A stretch of DNA of 64,000 nucleotides from a virus. Of this stretch, positions 48,887 to 57,331 are shown in pieces (the first letter of the stretch is position 1; each line of letters begins with the position of its first letter). A model generated the notes under the pieces. The model ran no database searches, was not told the DNA's origin, and saw only the letters and a list, made by a program, of their open reading frames with translations. Made by a program: the position numbers and the translations under genes. The stretch spans positions 1 through 64,000 of the IMG/VR virus record IMGVR_UViG_3300020183_004379; one strand, written 5' to 3'.

Positions 48887-50488
48887 TCATTCTCCTCCGT
48901 GATCGAGTCTAAGTATGTTTCCAAGTCTAGCTTCTGCTGCTTCTTCTGCCATTTTCTCATCGGCTTCGGTCTCCTGTGCTTCTGGTTCTACAAATTCAAA
49001 TAGTACATTAAATTGACTATGAGCATTCCGGGTCTTGTCACCTTTGAATCCACGAGTGCCCACTATGTCCATCCAGTATCTGTTGTAGTGTTCAATTATG
49101 TCTAGGCTATCTTGTTTGGTAGGCGCAGCAAAAACTGCATCTACAATGTCTCGAAAACGAGCATGATCGCCTGTGCGACCTTTAGTGCCTTGGTTCCACA
49201 TCATGGCTGGCCATGTGCCTGCATCGTACTCTTGATTGGCTCTTTGCACAGCTTCAATATGCGTCCATACATTATGACCCATCATGAGCGCATATGAAAA
49301 GCTGTCCCAAGATGTTTTGCCTTCCTTGCCAATCTTGTTTTTATCACCAGGTTTGTATATACACACATCTTTGATCTGTAGATGCCGGCTTATTGGGCTT
49401 TCATCAAAATGTGGAAAAACATTATCCTGTAGTACAGTGTCTCGGAAACTTCTTGTGTCAACAGCATACTTCTTGTCATCCGCACTGGGCCCCATTCTAT
49501 AGCACCATTTGTCGTTGTGAGGCAGATCTATATGATGATACATTTGGCCATTTGCTGTAGCCAAGAACGGACTTGCACAATCAAAACTAATGGTAAAATT
49601 AGGATTAACATATTTTCGCACGGCTCGTTGAATATCAGTGAGCAACAATGCCCATTCTAATTTGCTGGTACCTAAAAAGTGCATCCAGTCATGTACACCT
49701 TCTTGCAACAGGTTGTCATGGCGTAAAGCAACCAATCTTTTTAGCACAAGATGCACATCGCACATGTTCTGTCCGCCCATGGCCCATCCATCAAAATGCT
49801 TTCCTGGATATGCAACAGGATCACAGTACACTTTCATGGTGTCATACCATTCGTCGGCACTGGTATGATTATCGCCTTGCAACACATTCAAGAATCTAGC
49901 ACCACCATCTTTAATACCTTTGCGATTCTTGATAAAATACTCATTGTTGTACTTGGTGGCATCTACTGCTTCTTGCAGCGTGGTTATCTGACAAGCTCGT
50001 GAAGCTTTTTTGTCGTGTATGACCCAGGTAGGTATGTCAAGGATCATGCCGTAGTCAGCGATACCGTCTAGCCATTTGAGTATAGAACTGCGTTTCTTTT
50101 CTGCCTTGGCACAACCTGAATTGGCCTTCCAATCACCTTCCCACAAACCCTTGGCAATCTGGAATCCACCCGAGTCGCCTAGTATGAATGAGCCAGGTTC
50201 GCGATTACGAACCATGTCCTCACTCCAGTCCTGTTTGTTTAGATCTAGATTAGCATGTCCACCTGAGTACAAACTCCATTTATAAGGAAACAAAGATTTT
50301 TGGCTGTTGAGCCAGTTCATCTGTTCCATATCCTGTACGCCTACTGGCATCCTGGCAAGATCAACATAAGGAGACCCAGATGTATCTCGTTGTTTGCCGA
50401 TAAAAGTGGCATAGAATCCGCTGATGGCCGGCAAGAACACAGCATAGTCCTGCTGTTTGCTAGTTAGATCATCTTGACTCATGGACAT
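48887..50488 (-). CDS. dpdA: DpdA-like DNA 7-deazaguanine transglycosylase (TGT superfamily)
   Basis: 533 aa. FILGDSGGFQIAKG (D105) matches the TGT active-site motif DSGGFQV; WLDGIADYGMILDIPTW, FLNVLQGDN and AMGGQNM follow at the expected TGT barrel positions. With FolE, QueD and QueE this points to replacement of guanine in DNA by a 7-deazaguanine, as known from DpdA phages. No QueC is in the window. The C-terminal ~60 residues are acidic and probably disordered. Confidence 0.8.
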   Translation of the reverse strand: MSMSQDDLTSKQQDYAVFLPAISGFYATFIGKQRDTSGSPYVDLARMPVGVQDMEQMNWLNSQKSLFPYKWSLYSGGHANLDLNKQDWSEDMVRNREPGSFILGDSGGFQIAKGLWEGDWKANSGCAKAEKKRSSILKWLDGIADYGMILDIPTWVIHDKKASRACQITTLQEAVDATKYNNEYFIKNRKGIKDGGARFLNVLQGDNHTSADEWYDTMKVYCDPVAYPGKHFDGWAMGGQNMCDVHLVLKRLVALRHDNLLQEGVHDWMHFLGTSKLEWALLLTDIQRAVRKYVNPNFTISFDCASPFLATANGQMYHHIDLPHNDKWCYRMGPSADDKKYAVDTRSFRDTVLQDNVFPHFDESPISRHLQIKDVCIYKPGDKNKIGKEGKTSWDSFSYALMMGHNVWTHIEAVQRANQEYDAGTWPAMMWNQGTKGRTGDHARFRDIVDAVFAAPTKQDSLDIIEHYNRYWMDIVGTRGFKGDKTRNAHSQFNVLFEFVEPEAQETEADEKMAEEAAEARLGNILRLDHGGE

Positions 50489-50551
50489 AGTTCATGCTGG
50501 GATTGCCGTTGTTCGCCTGTACATAACGGTTGCCGGAGTATATGGCTTTGT

Positions 50552-51280
50552 TTATTTTTGTTGAGCTGGCAGTAGATAGTTGTATTCTGCAATGCCTGAA
50601 TCAACAGTGATCTGCATAACACCTTCATCGCTGATTTTCATGTTTTTGTCGCCGGACAAATTTAGAATACCAATCACGGCATTCACTGGCCAGTTCCATG
50701 GTTTGTTCAACACACCCACACCATCCTGGAAAACAAAATCGCCAGCGTGACTGCTGTGGTCACCAAAGAAAAATTTTAGTTTACCGTTGTCTGTTTTGGC
50801 GATAAAAGTAGTTTCTTCGCTGTTTGCGCTGGCTTGAAATTTAAGTCTCTGAATGTTAGAAACTGTGGGATTAAAGTCCACATTCCATTTGACCTGTTTC
50901 ATTTTTACGGCCTTGAGTTTGTCACTTATAATTTCACTTGCCATGAAACGATATTCATTCTTGAAGTCACCATTTTTGTTTTCAAAGTGTATGCCTACGG
51001 GCACCTGATTGCCGTTGCGATCTTGACTTAGTATGGTTAGCTTTGCATCTTCTTTGTATTCGGGAATGTTAAGGATGGTGTTTAGTTTACCTAGGTTGGG
51101 CATGCCAAACACTCCGACAAATTCTGGTACTGGATTTTTGAATCGAGCCTGCACGATCACGCTGCGATCCTCAGCGATACTGTCAATAAAGGTTTCTTGA
51201 TCATTGCCGGTAATCTTTACTAGGTCAATAATACCAAGGCTGTGCGTGTGTTGCACAATGTCGTGTAAGTAGTCTTTCAT
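50552..51280 (-). CDS. Sliding-clamp-like protein (gp45 type candidate)
   Basis: 242 aa, near the T4 gp45 length (228). Two beta-rich halves (FVGVFGMPNLGKLNTILNI; DFVFQDGVGVLNKPWNW) and the end GIAEYNYLLPAQ resemble a clamp domain pair. It lies 1 kb from the DNA polymerase gene and has its own strong promoter with a palindrome in the spacer. The call is from shape and context; the sequence is diverged from T4 gp45. Confidence 0.6.
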   Translation of the reverse strand: MKDYLHDIVQHTHSLGIIDLVKITGNDQETFIDSIAEDRSVIVQARFKNPVPEFVGVFGMPNLGKLNTILNIPEYKEDAKLTILSQDRNGNQVPVGIHFENKNGDFKNEYRFMASEIISDKLKAVKMKQVKWNVDFNPTVSNIQRLKFQASANSEETTFIAKTDNGKLKFFFGDHSSHAGDFVFQDGVGVLNKPWNWPVNAVIGILNLSGDKNMKISDEGVMQITVDSGIAEYNYLLPAQQK

Positions 51281-51302
51281 TGATTCTCCTTTGAGTTTAT
51301 TG

Positions 51303-51331
51303 ATTATAACATGATCTATTTAGATCGTCAA
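51303..51331 (-). promoter_or_regulatory. Sigma70-like promoter (TTGACG, 17, TATAAT) of the clamp-like gene
   Basis: TTGACG (51331-51326), 17 bases, TATAAT (51308-51303). The ATG is at 51280, preceded by AAAGGAG. Confidence 0.7.
51313..51326 (-). promoter_or_regulatory. Perfect palindrome in a promoter spacer (possible operator)
   Basis: GATCTATTTAGATC is a 6-base inverted repeat with a 2-base centre, filling most of the spacer between the -35 and -10 boxes, where a repressor would block polymerase. The folE promoter spacer contains the related ATCTAAATAAATC. Confidence 0.4.
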
Positions 51332-51336
51332 CGGTA

Positions 51337-52302
51337 CTAGGACTTTTTTACTATGCCAATTGACCATTTAGTTTTGTCAGATTGTAAAACACCGGGTACG
51401 CTCAACGATACTGAAACCAAGTCAGATCCTCGATTGACCCACATAGATACTTCCATTTCTAATTTTAGAGCCATGGCATCTATTTGTGCTCTGTTCATCC
51501 CTCCAATTTTGCCGTCGCTGATGAACGCAGCAGAATTGCTACTGTCAGCATCAAACATGTTGAAAAAAACTTGTCCTCCGGGTCGTAACAGTGGCTTTAT
51601 TTGTGTTAAAAAAGTCTCAGCTGCATACAAATTGAATCTTTCAAATAGATTCCACACCACCACAAGACCCATCTGCCCTTTTGGCACTCCCCAGTGCATT
51701 TGATGTTCGTTGAAACCAATATTGGTGTCCCAATCTAAATTATTCCAATTTCGCACAGTGTGAAATTTTACTCTAGGTTGCACACTGTTCTCAATGCTAT
51801 TGTATTTTTTAATTAATAGATCTCTGTCTGTATCAATCATGTACAACAGATAGTAACTGATTAATATTTTTATTACTTCGTCGTGTTGAGCATTAATCAT
51901 GGCCGCAGGGTATTTCCATGGGTCGTTGGTGCGGCTCCATATCAATAACAAATCTTGAATTTGATTTGGATTGCACAGCCATTTGTCTCGCTGATGGTCA
52001 GCAATATCAAGATGCTGTTTGAACCATGCGCGGTCACTCACATGATCCAGAATCTGTTGATATTCATTTCCTACCTGTTGTTTAAGATTCATTAAACGAG
52101 AGTGGCTAGCAAACAGCATATCTTTGCACTGTGCTAGATCATCTAACTCTTTTTGGACCAATTGGTCCACATCAGGCAACAGTGCCATGAGCTCTTGAGT
52201 TTTTTCTATCTGTGGTGTAACATCAGTTGCGTTACCAAAGTTTTTTAGTAGATTGCGTAGTTCTGCCAGTCTTGGAAACCTAGAAAGTTGTTCAGGTGTC
52301 AT
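51337..52302 (-). CDS. Protein with C-terminal methyltransferase-like domain, 321 aa
   Basis: 321 aa from ATG 52302. Residues 1-150 are helical. The C-terminal ~140 residues contain GLVVVWNLFERFNLYAAETF, IKPLLRPGGQVFFNMFDAD and a run of strands typical of class I SAM methyltransferases (the LRPGG loop). The usual glycine-rich SAM motif I is not clear, so activity is uncertain. It lies between the polymerase and clamp-like genes. Confidence 0.5.
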   Translation of the reverse strand: MTPEQLSRFPRLAELRNLLKNFGNATDVTPQIEKTQELMALLPDVDQLVQKELDDLAQCKDMLFASHSRLMNLKQQVGNEYQQILDHVSDRAWFKQHLDIADHQRDKWLCNPNQIQDLLLIWSRTNDPWKYPAAMINAQHDEVIKILISYYLLYMIDTDRDLLIKKYNSIENSVQPRVKFHTVRNWNNLDWDTNIGFNEHQMHWGVPKGQMGLVVVWNLFERFNLYAAETFLTQIKPLLRPGGQVFFNMFDADSSNSAAFISDGKIGGMNRAQIDAMALKLEMEVSMWVNRGSDLVSVSLSVPGVLQSDKTKWSIGIVKKS

Positions 52303-52303
52303 G

Positions 52304-54964
52304 TTATTCAAAAGTAAACAAATTGTCAAATGTGGTTGTGATTTGAGTGTTCTCTGCTATGTTCCATTTTAGAACGCCCAAGAGATTTTCTACCTTTTGT
52401 TCCACAATAGTTGTTTCCATGAGTGCATCGTCAAATGGCAGTTCTTTGAACCAGGTAGGAATATGCAATTCATCTGTGGGATATCCTACTGAGGTAAAGC
52501 CTAGTGGATTATCTTTTAATTTACACACAATGGTTTTCATACCGTCCACAATGGCCATTGAGTAGTTGTCACCATGCATGCGTTTGAGATTGTTCCAGTT
52601 CATGGCTGCTCGCACATGACCTGGCATGTTGGCTCGGCCCAGTCGTTCTTCTTCACGAGTGAACTTGGTCAAGTTGTTCACACGCTTGGGTGTGCCTTTT
52701 TCCCAGGCTGGACGATCTTGAAACGCAATCTTGAACTCTCGCACTCGGTCATAAACATGTTCTTTGGCACATCCGGTTAGCACATCTTGTAGCAAACTGC
52801 TCAAGAAGTCTTGTACCACCTTGGGAGTATCGGATCGCTTTAGGTCCAGGCCCATGGCTTTGACCTTGCCTGGTTTTCCATGTGTGTCTAGTCTTGCACC
52901 TTCAAGATCATATATCAGTACTGCATAACGCTTTTTCTTAATATATAGACCTTTTTCTGCTACAAGTTCTCGTCCACCTTTGATAAGCGACCCCATACTC
53001 CTTGGACAGTGACATGCCCGTTCCATAAACGCAGGGAAACTGGCATTGACTTGATCAGCGATGGTGTCATAGAGCTGTACACAGGTTTCTTTGTTCCACT
53101 CCATGCGTCCTGCGGCAACTTCTTCTCGTATAGCGGGCCAGGCTGTAAAATAGCAGCTATCAGTATCTCCATAGATGATACTTGCACCCACGTGATCGTA
53201 CTCTCCCATGATACACTCGTTAATATAAGCGTCCATGTGTCGCGCGATGATTCTTCCAGTGAGAGTAGTACTCTGACCAATTCGCTTGTCGAAGAAACGG
53301 CAACCTGGGTTGAGAATCGCTCCGTACAAACTGTTAAGATTAATCTTCTTGACCAACTGACGCTTGTCCCAAAAAGCAGTATCTTCAGCGGTGGTGGCTT
53401 CTCTTTTTTTAGCTTGCATCTCTTTTCGTTCTGCATACCACCTCTCTAGTAATCCAGGAATCACACCCTTCTTTTCATAAGTGAAGATTGTGCCGTTGGC
53501 ACTGAGAATCCAACTGCTGTTGCTGTCAAAGATTATGCGCCAGACTTCCGCAGCAGAATGCACGGTTGGGTCTGCACCCTCCCAGTCAATGGTAATTTCT
53601 GTGCCTGCCTGACATTCCATAACGGCTGTGTATTCCAAGGTACCAAACATGTTTTCCCATGCGTCAGCAAAACTGCTACCTGCATCCATTTTCTCCTTGA
53701 TGTAACGATCTGTCATGATTGGTCTTAGCTGACCAACAATGGTTTCTGGCCCCATGTTCAGCGCACGGATTGCACTAGGGTATAGGCTGTTGATATCAAT
53801 GGCACCAACCCAGTCATGCATGCCGGCTTTTGGAAACGCCACATAGGCCCCTGCTGCCTGTGTATCACCCTGACTGTCTCTACTGGTACGATTTGGAACT
53901 ACCAGTCCCAGTTGATGTGCTTCGTTTATGATTGCCTGATCTGTTACGGCCACAGCACCCATGGTGGTTTGTAGTAGCACTGTGTTGTCATGTGCTAGTT
54001 CGTTGGCTAGATCCAGGAACCTGAGCTTCTTGTCAAGTTTGGCGACCAGCATAGCATCCTGCCGGTTGTAGTCGATGAATTTTTCAAAGTCTTTGTTGTA
54101 CAGCTGATCCAAGGTACCTTCGTAGGCAATTTTCCGTTCGTCAAGTTCGTATTCGCCAATGGCATCCAAACTGTAGGAGTGTCTTTCTTCATAAGTGTAT
54201 TTCCTATAAAGTTGCATGTAATCCATATGCACACGACCGATCAAGTCGAAGGTCAGTGTCTCGGCACCAAAGCGTTCAAAGTATCTTTCCTTGGGATACT
54301 GACCCCATAGACAAAATCTGCGAAGATCATCGCGACTGAGCACACGATTGGTACGCATCACAAGATAAGGAATATCAAATCCTTCACTGTTCCATCCGCT
54401 GAGTACATCCGCATCATCAATGATGTCAAGAAATGTGTTTAGTAGATCAGCTTCGCGCTCAAATAAAAAACAGTTGTCGTATCTAGCTGCAATTTCTTCT
54501 GCTGTTTCCCAGCTCATGTTCTTGGGTGGAATGACCAGAGTTACCAGTTTGTTCATCCAGTCAAGGTATACTGTTACAGCGGTTATTGGATTGAAAGGAT
54601 CTTCTGGTTTGGAAAAACCTCGCACTGGATCAAAGTCAACTTCAATATCAAAGAACGCAGTTTGCAGTTTGGGAGATTTAGCACCAAGGTAGTTGTGTTC
54701 GAGACAACGAAATATAGGATTGATATCACTTTCCCACAGGCGTTTGCCTGAGTTGATCTTGATTTCTTTGTGATATTCTTTGCTGTTACGAGTGGCAAAC
54801 CTGCTCACTGGTGTGCCGTAAATTGTGCGGAACTTGCCGCGAGGATCATCGTAGTAGAAAATATATTCTGCGGGAAATTCTTTGTATTCTCTACCGCCGG
54901 CATTGCGCTCAACAACATAGATGCGATCTTTATCTCTGTCAAACAGAGCATCAACATAACTCAT
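52304..54964 (-). CDS. Family B DNA polymerase, T4 gp43 type
   Basis: 886 aa from ATG 54964 (GGAG 6 bases before). The 3'-5' exonuclease motif FDIEVDF is near residue 106, followed by SGWNSEGFDIPYL near 190. Polymerase motif A IDINSLYPSAI is near 390, motif B KKINLNSLYGAI near 540, motif C IYGDTDSCYF near 600. All catalytic residues are intact and the length matches T4 gp43 (898). A GGHVRAAMNW-like region precedes the C-terminus, which ends FDNLFTFE, resembling the clamp-binding tail of T4 polymerase. Confidence 0.97.
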   Translation of the reverse strand: MSYVDALFDRDKDRIYVVERNAGGREYKEFPAEYIFYYDDPRGKFRTIYGTPVSRFATRNSKEYHKEIKINSGKRLWESDINPIFRCLEHNYLGAKSPKLQTAFFDIEVDFDPVRGFSKPEDPFNPITAVTVYLDWMNKLVTLVIPPKNMSWETAEEIAARYDNCFLFEREADLLNTFLDIIDDADVLSGWNSEGFDIPYLVMRTNRVLSRDDLRRFCLWGQYPKERYFERFGAETLTFDLIGRVHMDYMQLYRKYTYEERHSYSLDAIGEYELDERKIAYEGTLDQLYNKDFEKFIDYNRQDAMLVAKLDKKLRFLDLANELAHDNTVLLQTTMGAVAVTDQAIINEAHQLGLVVPNRTSRDSQGDTQAAGAYVAFPKAGMHDWVGAIDINSLYPSAIRALNMGPETIVGQLRPIMTDRYIKEKMDAGSSFADAWENMFGTLEYTAVMECQAGTEITIDWEGADPTVHSAAEVWRIIFDSNSSWILSANGTIFTYEKKGVIPGLLERWYAERKEMQAKKREATTAEDTAFWDKRQLVKKINLNSLYGAILNPGCRFFDKRIGQSTTLTGRIIARHMDAYINECIMGEYDHVGASIIYGDTDSCYFTAWPAIREEVAAGRMEWNKETCVQLYDTIADQVNASFPAFMERACHCPRSMGSLIKGGRELVAEKGLYIKKKRYAVLIYDLEGARLDTHGKPGKVKAMGLDLKRSDTPKVVQDFLSSLLQDVLTGCAKEHVYDRVREFKIAFQDRPAWEKGTPKRVNNLTKFTREEERLGRANMPGHVRAAMNWNNLKRMHGDNYSMAIVDGMKTIVCKLKDNPLGFTSVGYPTDELHIPTWFKELPFDDALMETTIVEQKVENLLGVLKWNIAENTQITTTFDNLFTFE

Positions 54965-55037
54965 TCTATTCTCCATGTGCAGTTTCTAGCCTGCACTTGC
55001 TCTACATGCCGTTTTGTGTCCGACGAGACAAAAATAT

Positions 55038-55166
55038 TTAACGAAACAAATGATCAGTTATGTATTCACATAATCTAGCAAAACACAACGCACTGTACAT
55101 CATAGTCCACATCATGATGGCCATCAGTACCCAGTAAACAATAATTTCTAGTGCTATCAGTATCAT
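55038..55166 (-). CDS. 42-aa membrane miniprotein
   Basis: An ATG overlapping the upstream stop (ATGA at 55166-55163) opens 42 codons ending in TAA. The sequence is almost wholly hydrophobic (MILIALEIIVYWVLMAIMMW) with a short polar end (CEYITDHLFR). The overlap supports co-translation with the 95-aa membrane protein. It lies in the gap before the polymerase gene. Confidence 0.55.
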   Translation of the reverse strand: MILIALEIIVYWVLMAIMMWTMMYSALCFARLCEYITDHLFR

Positions 55167-55450
55167 GTGAGCATTCGTATCAAACCAACGGTGTCAATCG
55201 TGACCAACAATAGGTAATTGGCCAACATACCAAAGGAACCACGACTATAAGCACACCCAGCGTATATAGCACAACCTGCAATCCAGATTGGGTACAGGAC
55301 AAGAAGGGGTGGATTAGGCACGGTGAGGGCCATGACGATACTACAACCAATAGATATAGCCCAAGCAAGGACCTCAAATAAAAAACGAAGTTTATTACTC
55401 GAGTAGTCTTGTCTGATCCAGTTAGCGGTTCCACTTAGTATTTCGGTCAA
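55163..55450 (-). CDS. Small membrane protein, 95 aa
   Basis: 95 aa with about three hydrophobic spans (VLAWAISIGCSIVMALTV, LVLYPIWIAGCAIYAGCAY, MLANYLLLVTIDTVGLI). No transporter motif recognised. It overlaps the upstream dsDNA-binding gene by 4 bases. Confidence 0.6.
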   Translation of the reverse strand: MTEILSGTANWIRQDYSSNKLRFLFEVLAWAISIGCSIVMALTVPNPPLLVLYPIWIAGCAIYAGCAYSRGSFGMLANYLLLVTIDTVGLIRMLT

Positions 55451-55707
55451 AGTGTCTTGCCTACAGTTTGCAAAATTGTATTTAATTCTTCATTTTCTTT
55501 GTTTGTCTCACCTAGCTTGGCTTTGTGAGCAATACGAATGGCCTTGCTTAACACAGCAGGTTTAATTTCCATTTCCTCAGCAATGGCTTTGACTGTGTCT
55601 TTGAGACCTTCTTGTAGTGTTTCGACTTCTTGCATGACCTGCATGCCTTCGTTAATCAATTGTGTGAGCTTGGCCTTTTCGGCGGAACCAAACATTCTAG
55701 TTGACAT
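55447..55707 (-). CDS. DsbA-like late dsDNA-binding protein
   Basis: 86 aa. LTQLINEGMQVMQEVETL, then LKDTVKAIAEEMEIKPAVLS and ALRIAHKAKLG-type helices. The arrangement matches the DsbA-type dsDNA-binding protein of T4-like phages that assists late transcription, as I recall from cyanophage relatives. It has its own promoter and AGGAG site. Recognition is by pattern and memory. Confidence 0.65.
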   Translation of the reverse strand: MSTRMFGSAEKAKLTQLINEGMQVMQEVETLQEGLKDTVKAIAEEMEIKPAVLSKAIRIAHKAKLGETNKENEELNTILQTVGKTL

Positions 55708-55730
55708 GATATCTCCTAATTGAAAATCAT

Positions 55731-55759
55731 ATTATACACTTTACTTACACACACTGCAA
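55731..55759 (-). promoter_or_regulatory. Sigma70-like promoter (TTGCAG, 17, TATAAT)
   Basis: TTGCAG (55759-55754), 17 bases, TATAAT (55736-55731), before the DsbA-like gene; the leader has TTAGGAG. Confidence 0.55.
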
Positions 55760-55772
55760 CACCTATGAACAA

Positions 55773-56546
55773 TTATTCACACTCGGCCCAGATCAAGTTT
55801 GTCCACTTTTTATACAGCCATGATCCTTTTGGCGGTATGCAGTTTCCTAGTTCCGGAAACCGTTCAATTCTATTTTGAACAACAATAGTAAATATTAAAA
55901 CTATTCCTACAATGAACATCAAAACCAGGCTCCAGCAGGTGATTTTATAAATGAACTTCTTGCGCTTTCGTCTGGCAATCTTATCAGTTTCCGCCTGTTT
56001 ACGCATCTGTTGAGCTATGGCTAGCTTTTGCTCTTTGCCCATCACCTGCATCATGTCATTTACTTCGGTCCATAATGCGCCCAGCTCTGGAGGTGATTGG
56101 TATACCATGATTTCTCGCAGTTCGGCGGCCATGTGCTCCAGCTGTTTTTTCATCAGCACTCGTTGCAGTGCTCTCTTGCCAATGCTGGCGTCACCAGTGT
56201 ACACTTCGTTTTTGCTTCTACGCTCTTCTTCTTCAAAGATAGCAAAACACTTGTGGTAGTTGTCAAAGTATGTGCCCAGGTGATTGCCAATTTCTGTGTA
56301 GATGTTGGTGGTTTCACCGTCACGCTTGTTCAACTCAATAACGCGATTTTTTTCTGAGATATATTGATTTTTTTCTGCTACTGTGGGAGTGCGGTCTTTG
56401 AACTTGCGGTGAAATTGGTCATCAAGGTCCTTGAGAATGTCCTTGACATCTCCAGCGGCGCCTTTTATATCTTTATAAAGTTTGCACCCTTCTTTGACCA
56501 ACTTGACCGCACCATTGGCCAGTGCAAACAGCGTTAACGGATCCAT
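55773..56546 (-). CDS. Membrane-anchored coiled-coil phage protein, 257 aa
   Basis: 257 aa. A helical N-terminal part (TLFALANGAVKLVKEGCKLY), Lys/Glu-rich coiled coils, and one membrane segment at about residues 203-227 (ITCWSLVLMFIVGIVLIFTI). The short C-terminal end has WLYKKWTNLIWAECE. The layout is that of conserved hypothetical proteins of T4-like and pelagic phages. A role at the host membrane is likely; a late promoter candidate lies upstream. Confidence 0.6.
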   Translation of the reverse strand: MDPLTLFALANGAVKLVKEGCKLYKDIKGAAGDVKDILKDLDDQFHRKFKDRTPTVAEKNQYISEKNRVIELNKRDGETTNIYTEIGNHLGTYFDNYHKCFAIFEEEERRSKNEVYTGDASIGKRALQRVLMKKQLEHMAAELREIMVYQSPPELGALWTEVNDMMQVMGKEQKLAIAQQMRKQAETDKIARRKRKKFIYKITCWSLVLMFIVGIVLIFTIVVQNRIERFPELGNCIPPKGSWLYKKWTNLIWAECE

Positions 56547-56616
56547 TCCTCTTTGATTCCCGGTTTTTCATTTTAATTGACGGAATCAGAGTTTGTAACT
56601 TAATTGAGCTCTAGAG

Positions 56617-56624
56617 TATTTATT
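56617..56624 (-). promoter_or_regulatory. Candidate T4-like late promoter (AATAAATA)
   Basis: AATAAATA at the end of the desaturase gene, 70 bases before the membrane protein gene at 56546. Consistent with NATAAATA; AT-rich, so moderate trust. Confidence 0.35.
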
Positions 56625-57331
56625 TAGGATCGTAAGTGTGCAAGTCGCATGTGTTGTAATATGCGTATATAAAACCAACCAATATCAAATTCCCAAGGCT
56701 TTAACGACAACTTTGGGTTAGCAGGGTCCAGATGATGATTATTGTGAAGCTCTTCGCCGCCAACAATAATACCCCATGGACTAATATTTCTAGATTGATC
56801 TCGTGTTTGGCCATTGCGATACCCCCAGGTGTGTGCTACGCCATTGATTACCCCTGCAGCCCAAAACGGTATCCATAGCATTTGTACCAGCCAGATGATC
56901 AAACCCACAGGTCCAAACATCAACGAATTGATCACAGACAAAATCAACACTCCTGCCCAGGGATGAGCAGAGTAGATGTGCTGTTCTATCCAGTCGTCGG
57001 GAGTGCCTACACCATAGTTTTCAATCATGAGTTTGTTTTTTGCAGCCTTGTTGTACAGCAGTGCCCCTCCAAACAATACTTGCCATATGCCGTATACCAC
57101 GGGACTGTGGGGATCGCCTTCGCTGTCAGAGTGTTTATGATGCTTGCGATGCACAGCTACCCATTGTTTTGTGATCATGCCTGTAGTCAGCCACAGCCAA
57201 GCTCGCATGAAGTGGACCACAATCGGATGAAATAAAACTGCACGGTGTGCCAGGCTGCGATGCAGATACAGAGTTACACACGCGATAGTGATGTGTGTGA
57301 CTGTGAGTGTATATAAGATCTCGGTAATCAA
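56624..57331 (-). CDS. Membrane fatty acyl desaturase (SCD/DesC type)
   Basis: 235 aa. Three histidine boxes: HRSLAH (H24, H29), HRKHHKHSD (H61, H64, H65) and [10 protein letters not shown] near residue 190, with hydrophobic segments between; this is the delta-9 acyl-CoA/ACP desaturase type. It introduces a double bond into membrane fatty acids using a di-iron centre. It begins with a TTG coupled to the isocitrate lyase stop (GAGGAAC 10 bases before). It would change lipid fluidity of the infected host. Confidence 0.9.
   Translation of the reverse strand: MITEILYTLTVTHITIACVTLYLHRSLAHRAVLFHPIVVHFMRAWLWLTTGMITKQWVAVHRKHHKHSDSEGDPHSPVVYGIWQVLFGGALLYNKAAKNKLMIENYGVGTPDDWIEQHIYSAHPWAGVLILSVINSLMFGPVGLIIWLVQMLWIPFWAAGVINGVAHTWGYRNGQTRDQSRNISPWGIIVGGEELHNNHHLDPANPKLSLKPWEFDIGWFYIRILQHMRLAHLRS

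Noticed and set aside
50489-50551. Short open stretch (SGNRYVQANNGNPSMNYVHESR) between the DpdA-like and clamp-like genes
   Set aside because: No start codon at its beginning, only a late ATG; the bases overlap the start of the DpdA-like gene.
53009-53449. 146-aa + strand frame inside the polymerase gene
   Set aside because: Shadow of a strongly conserved polymerase region in antiphase.
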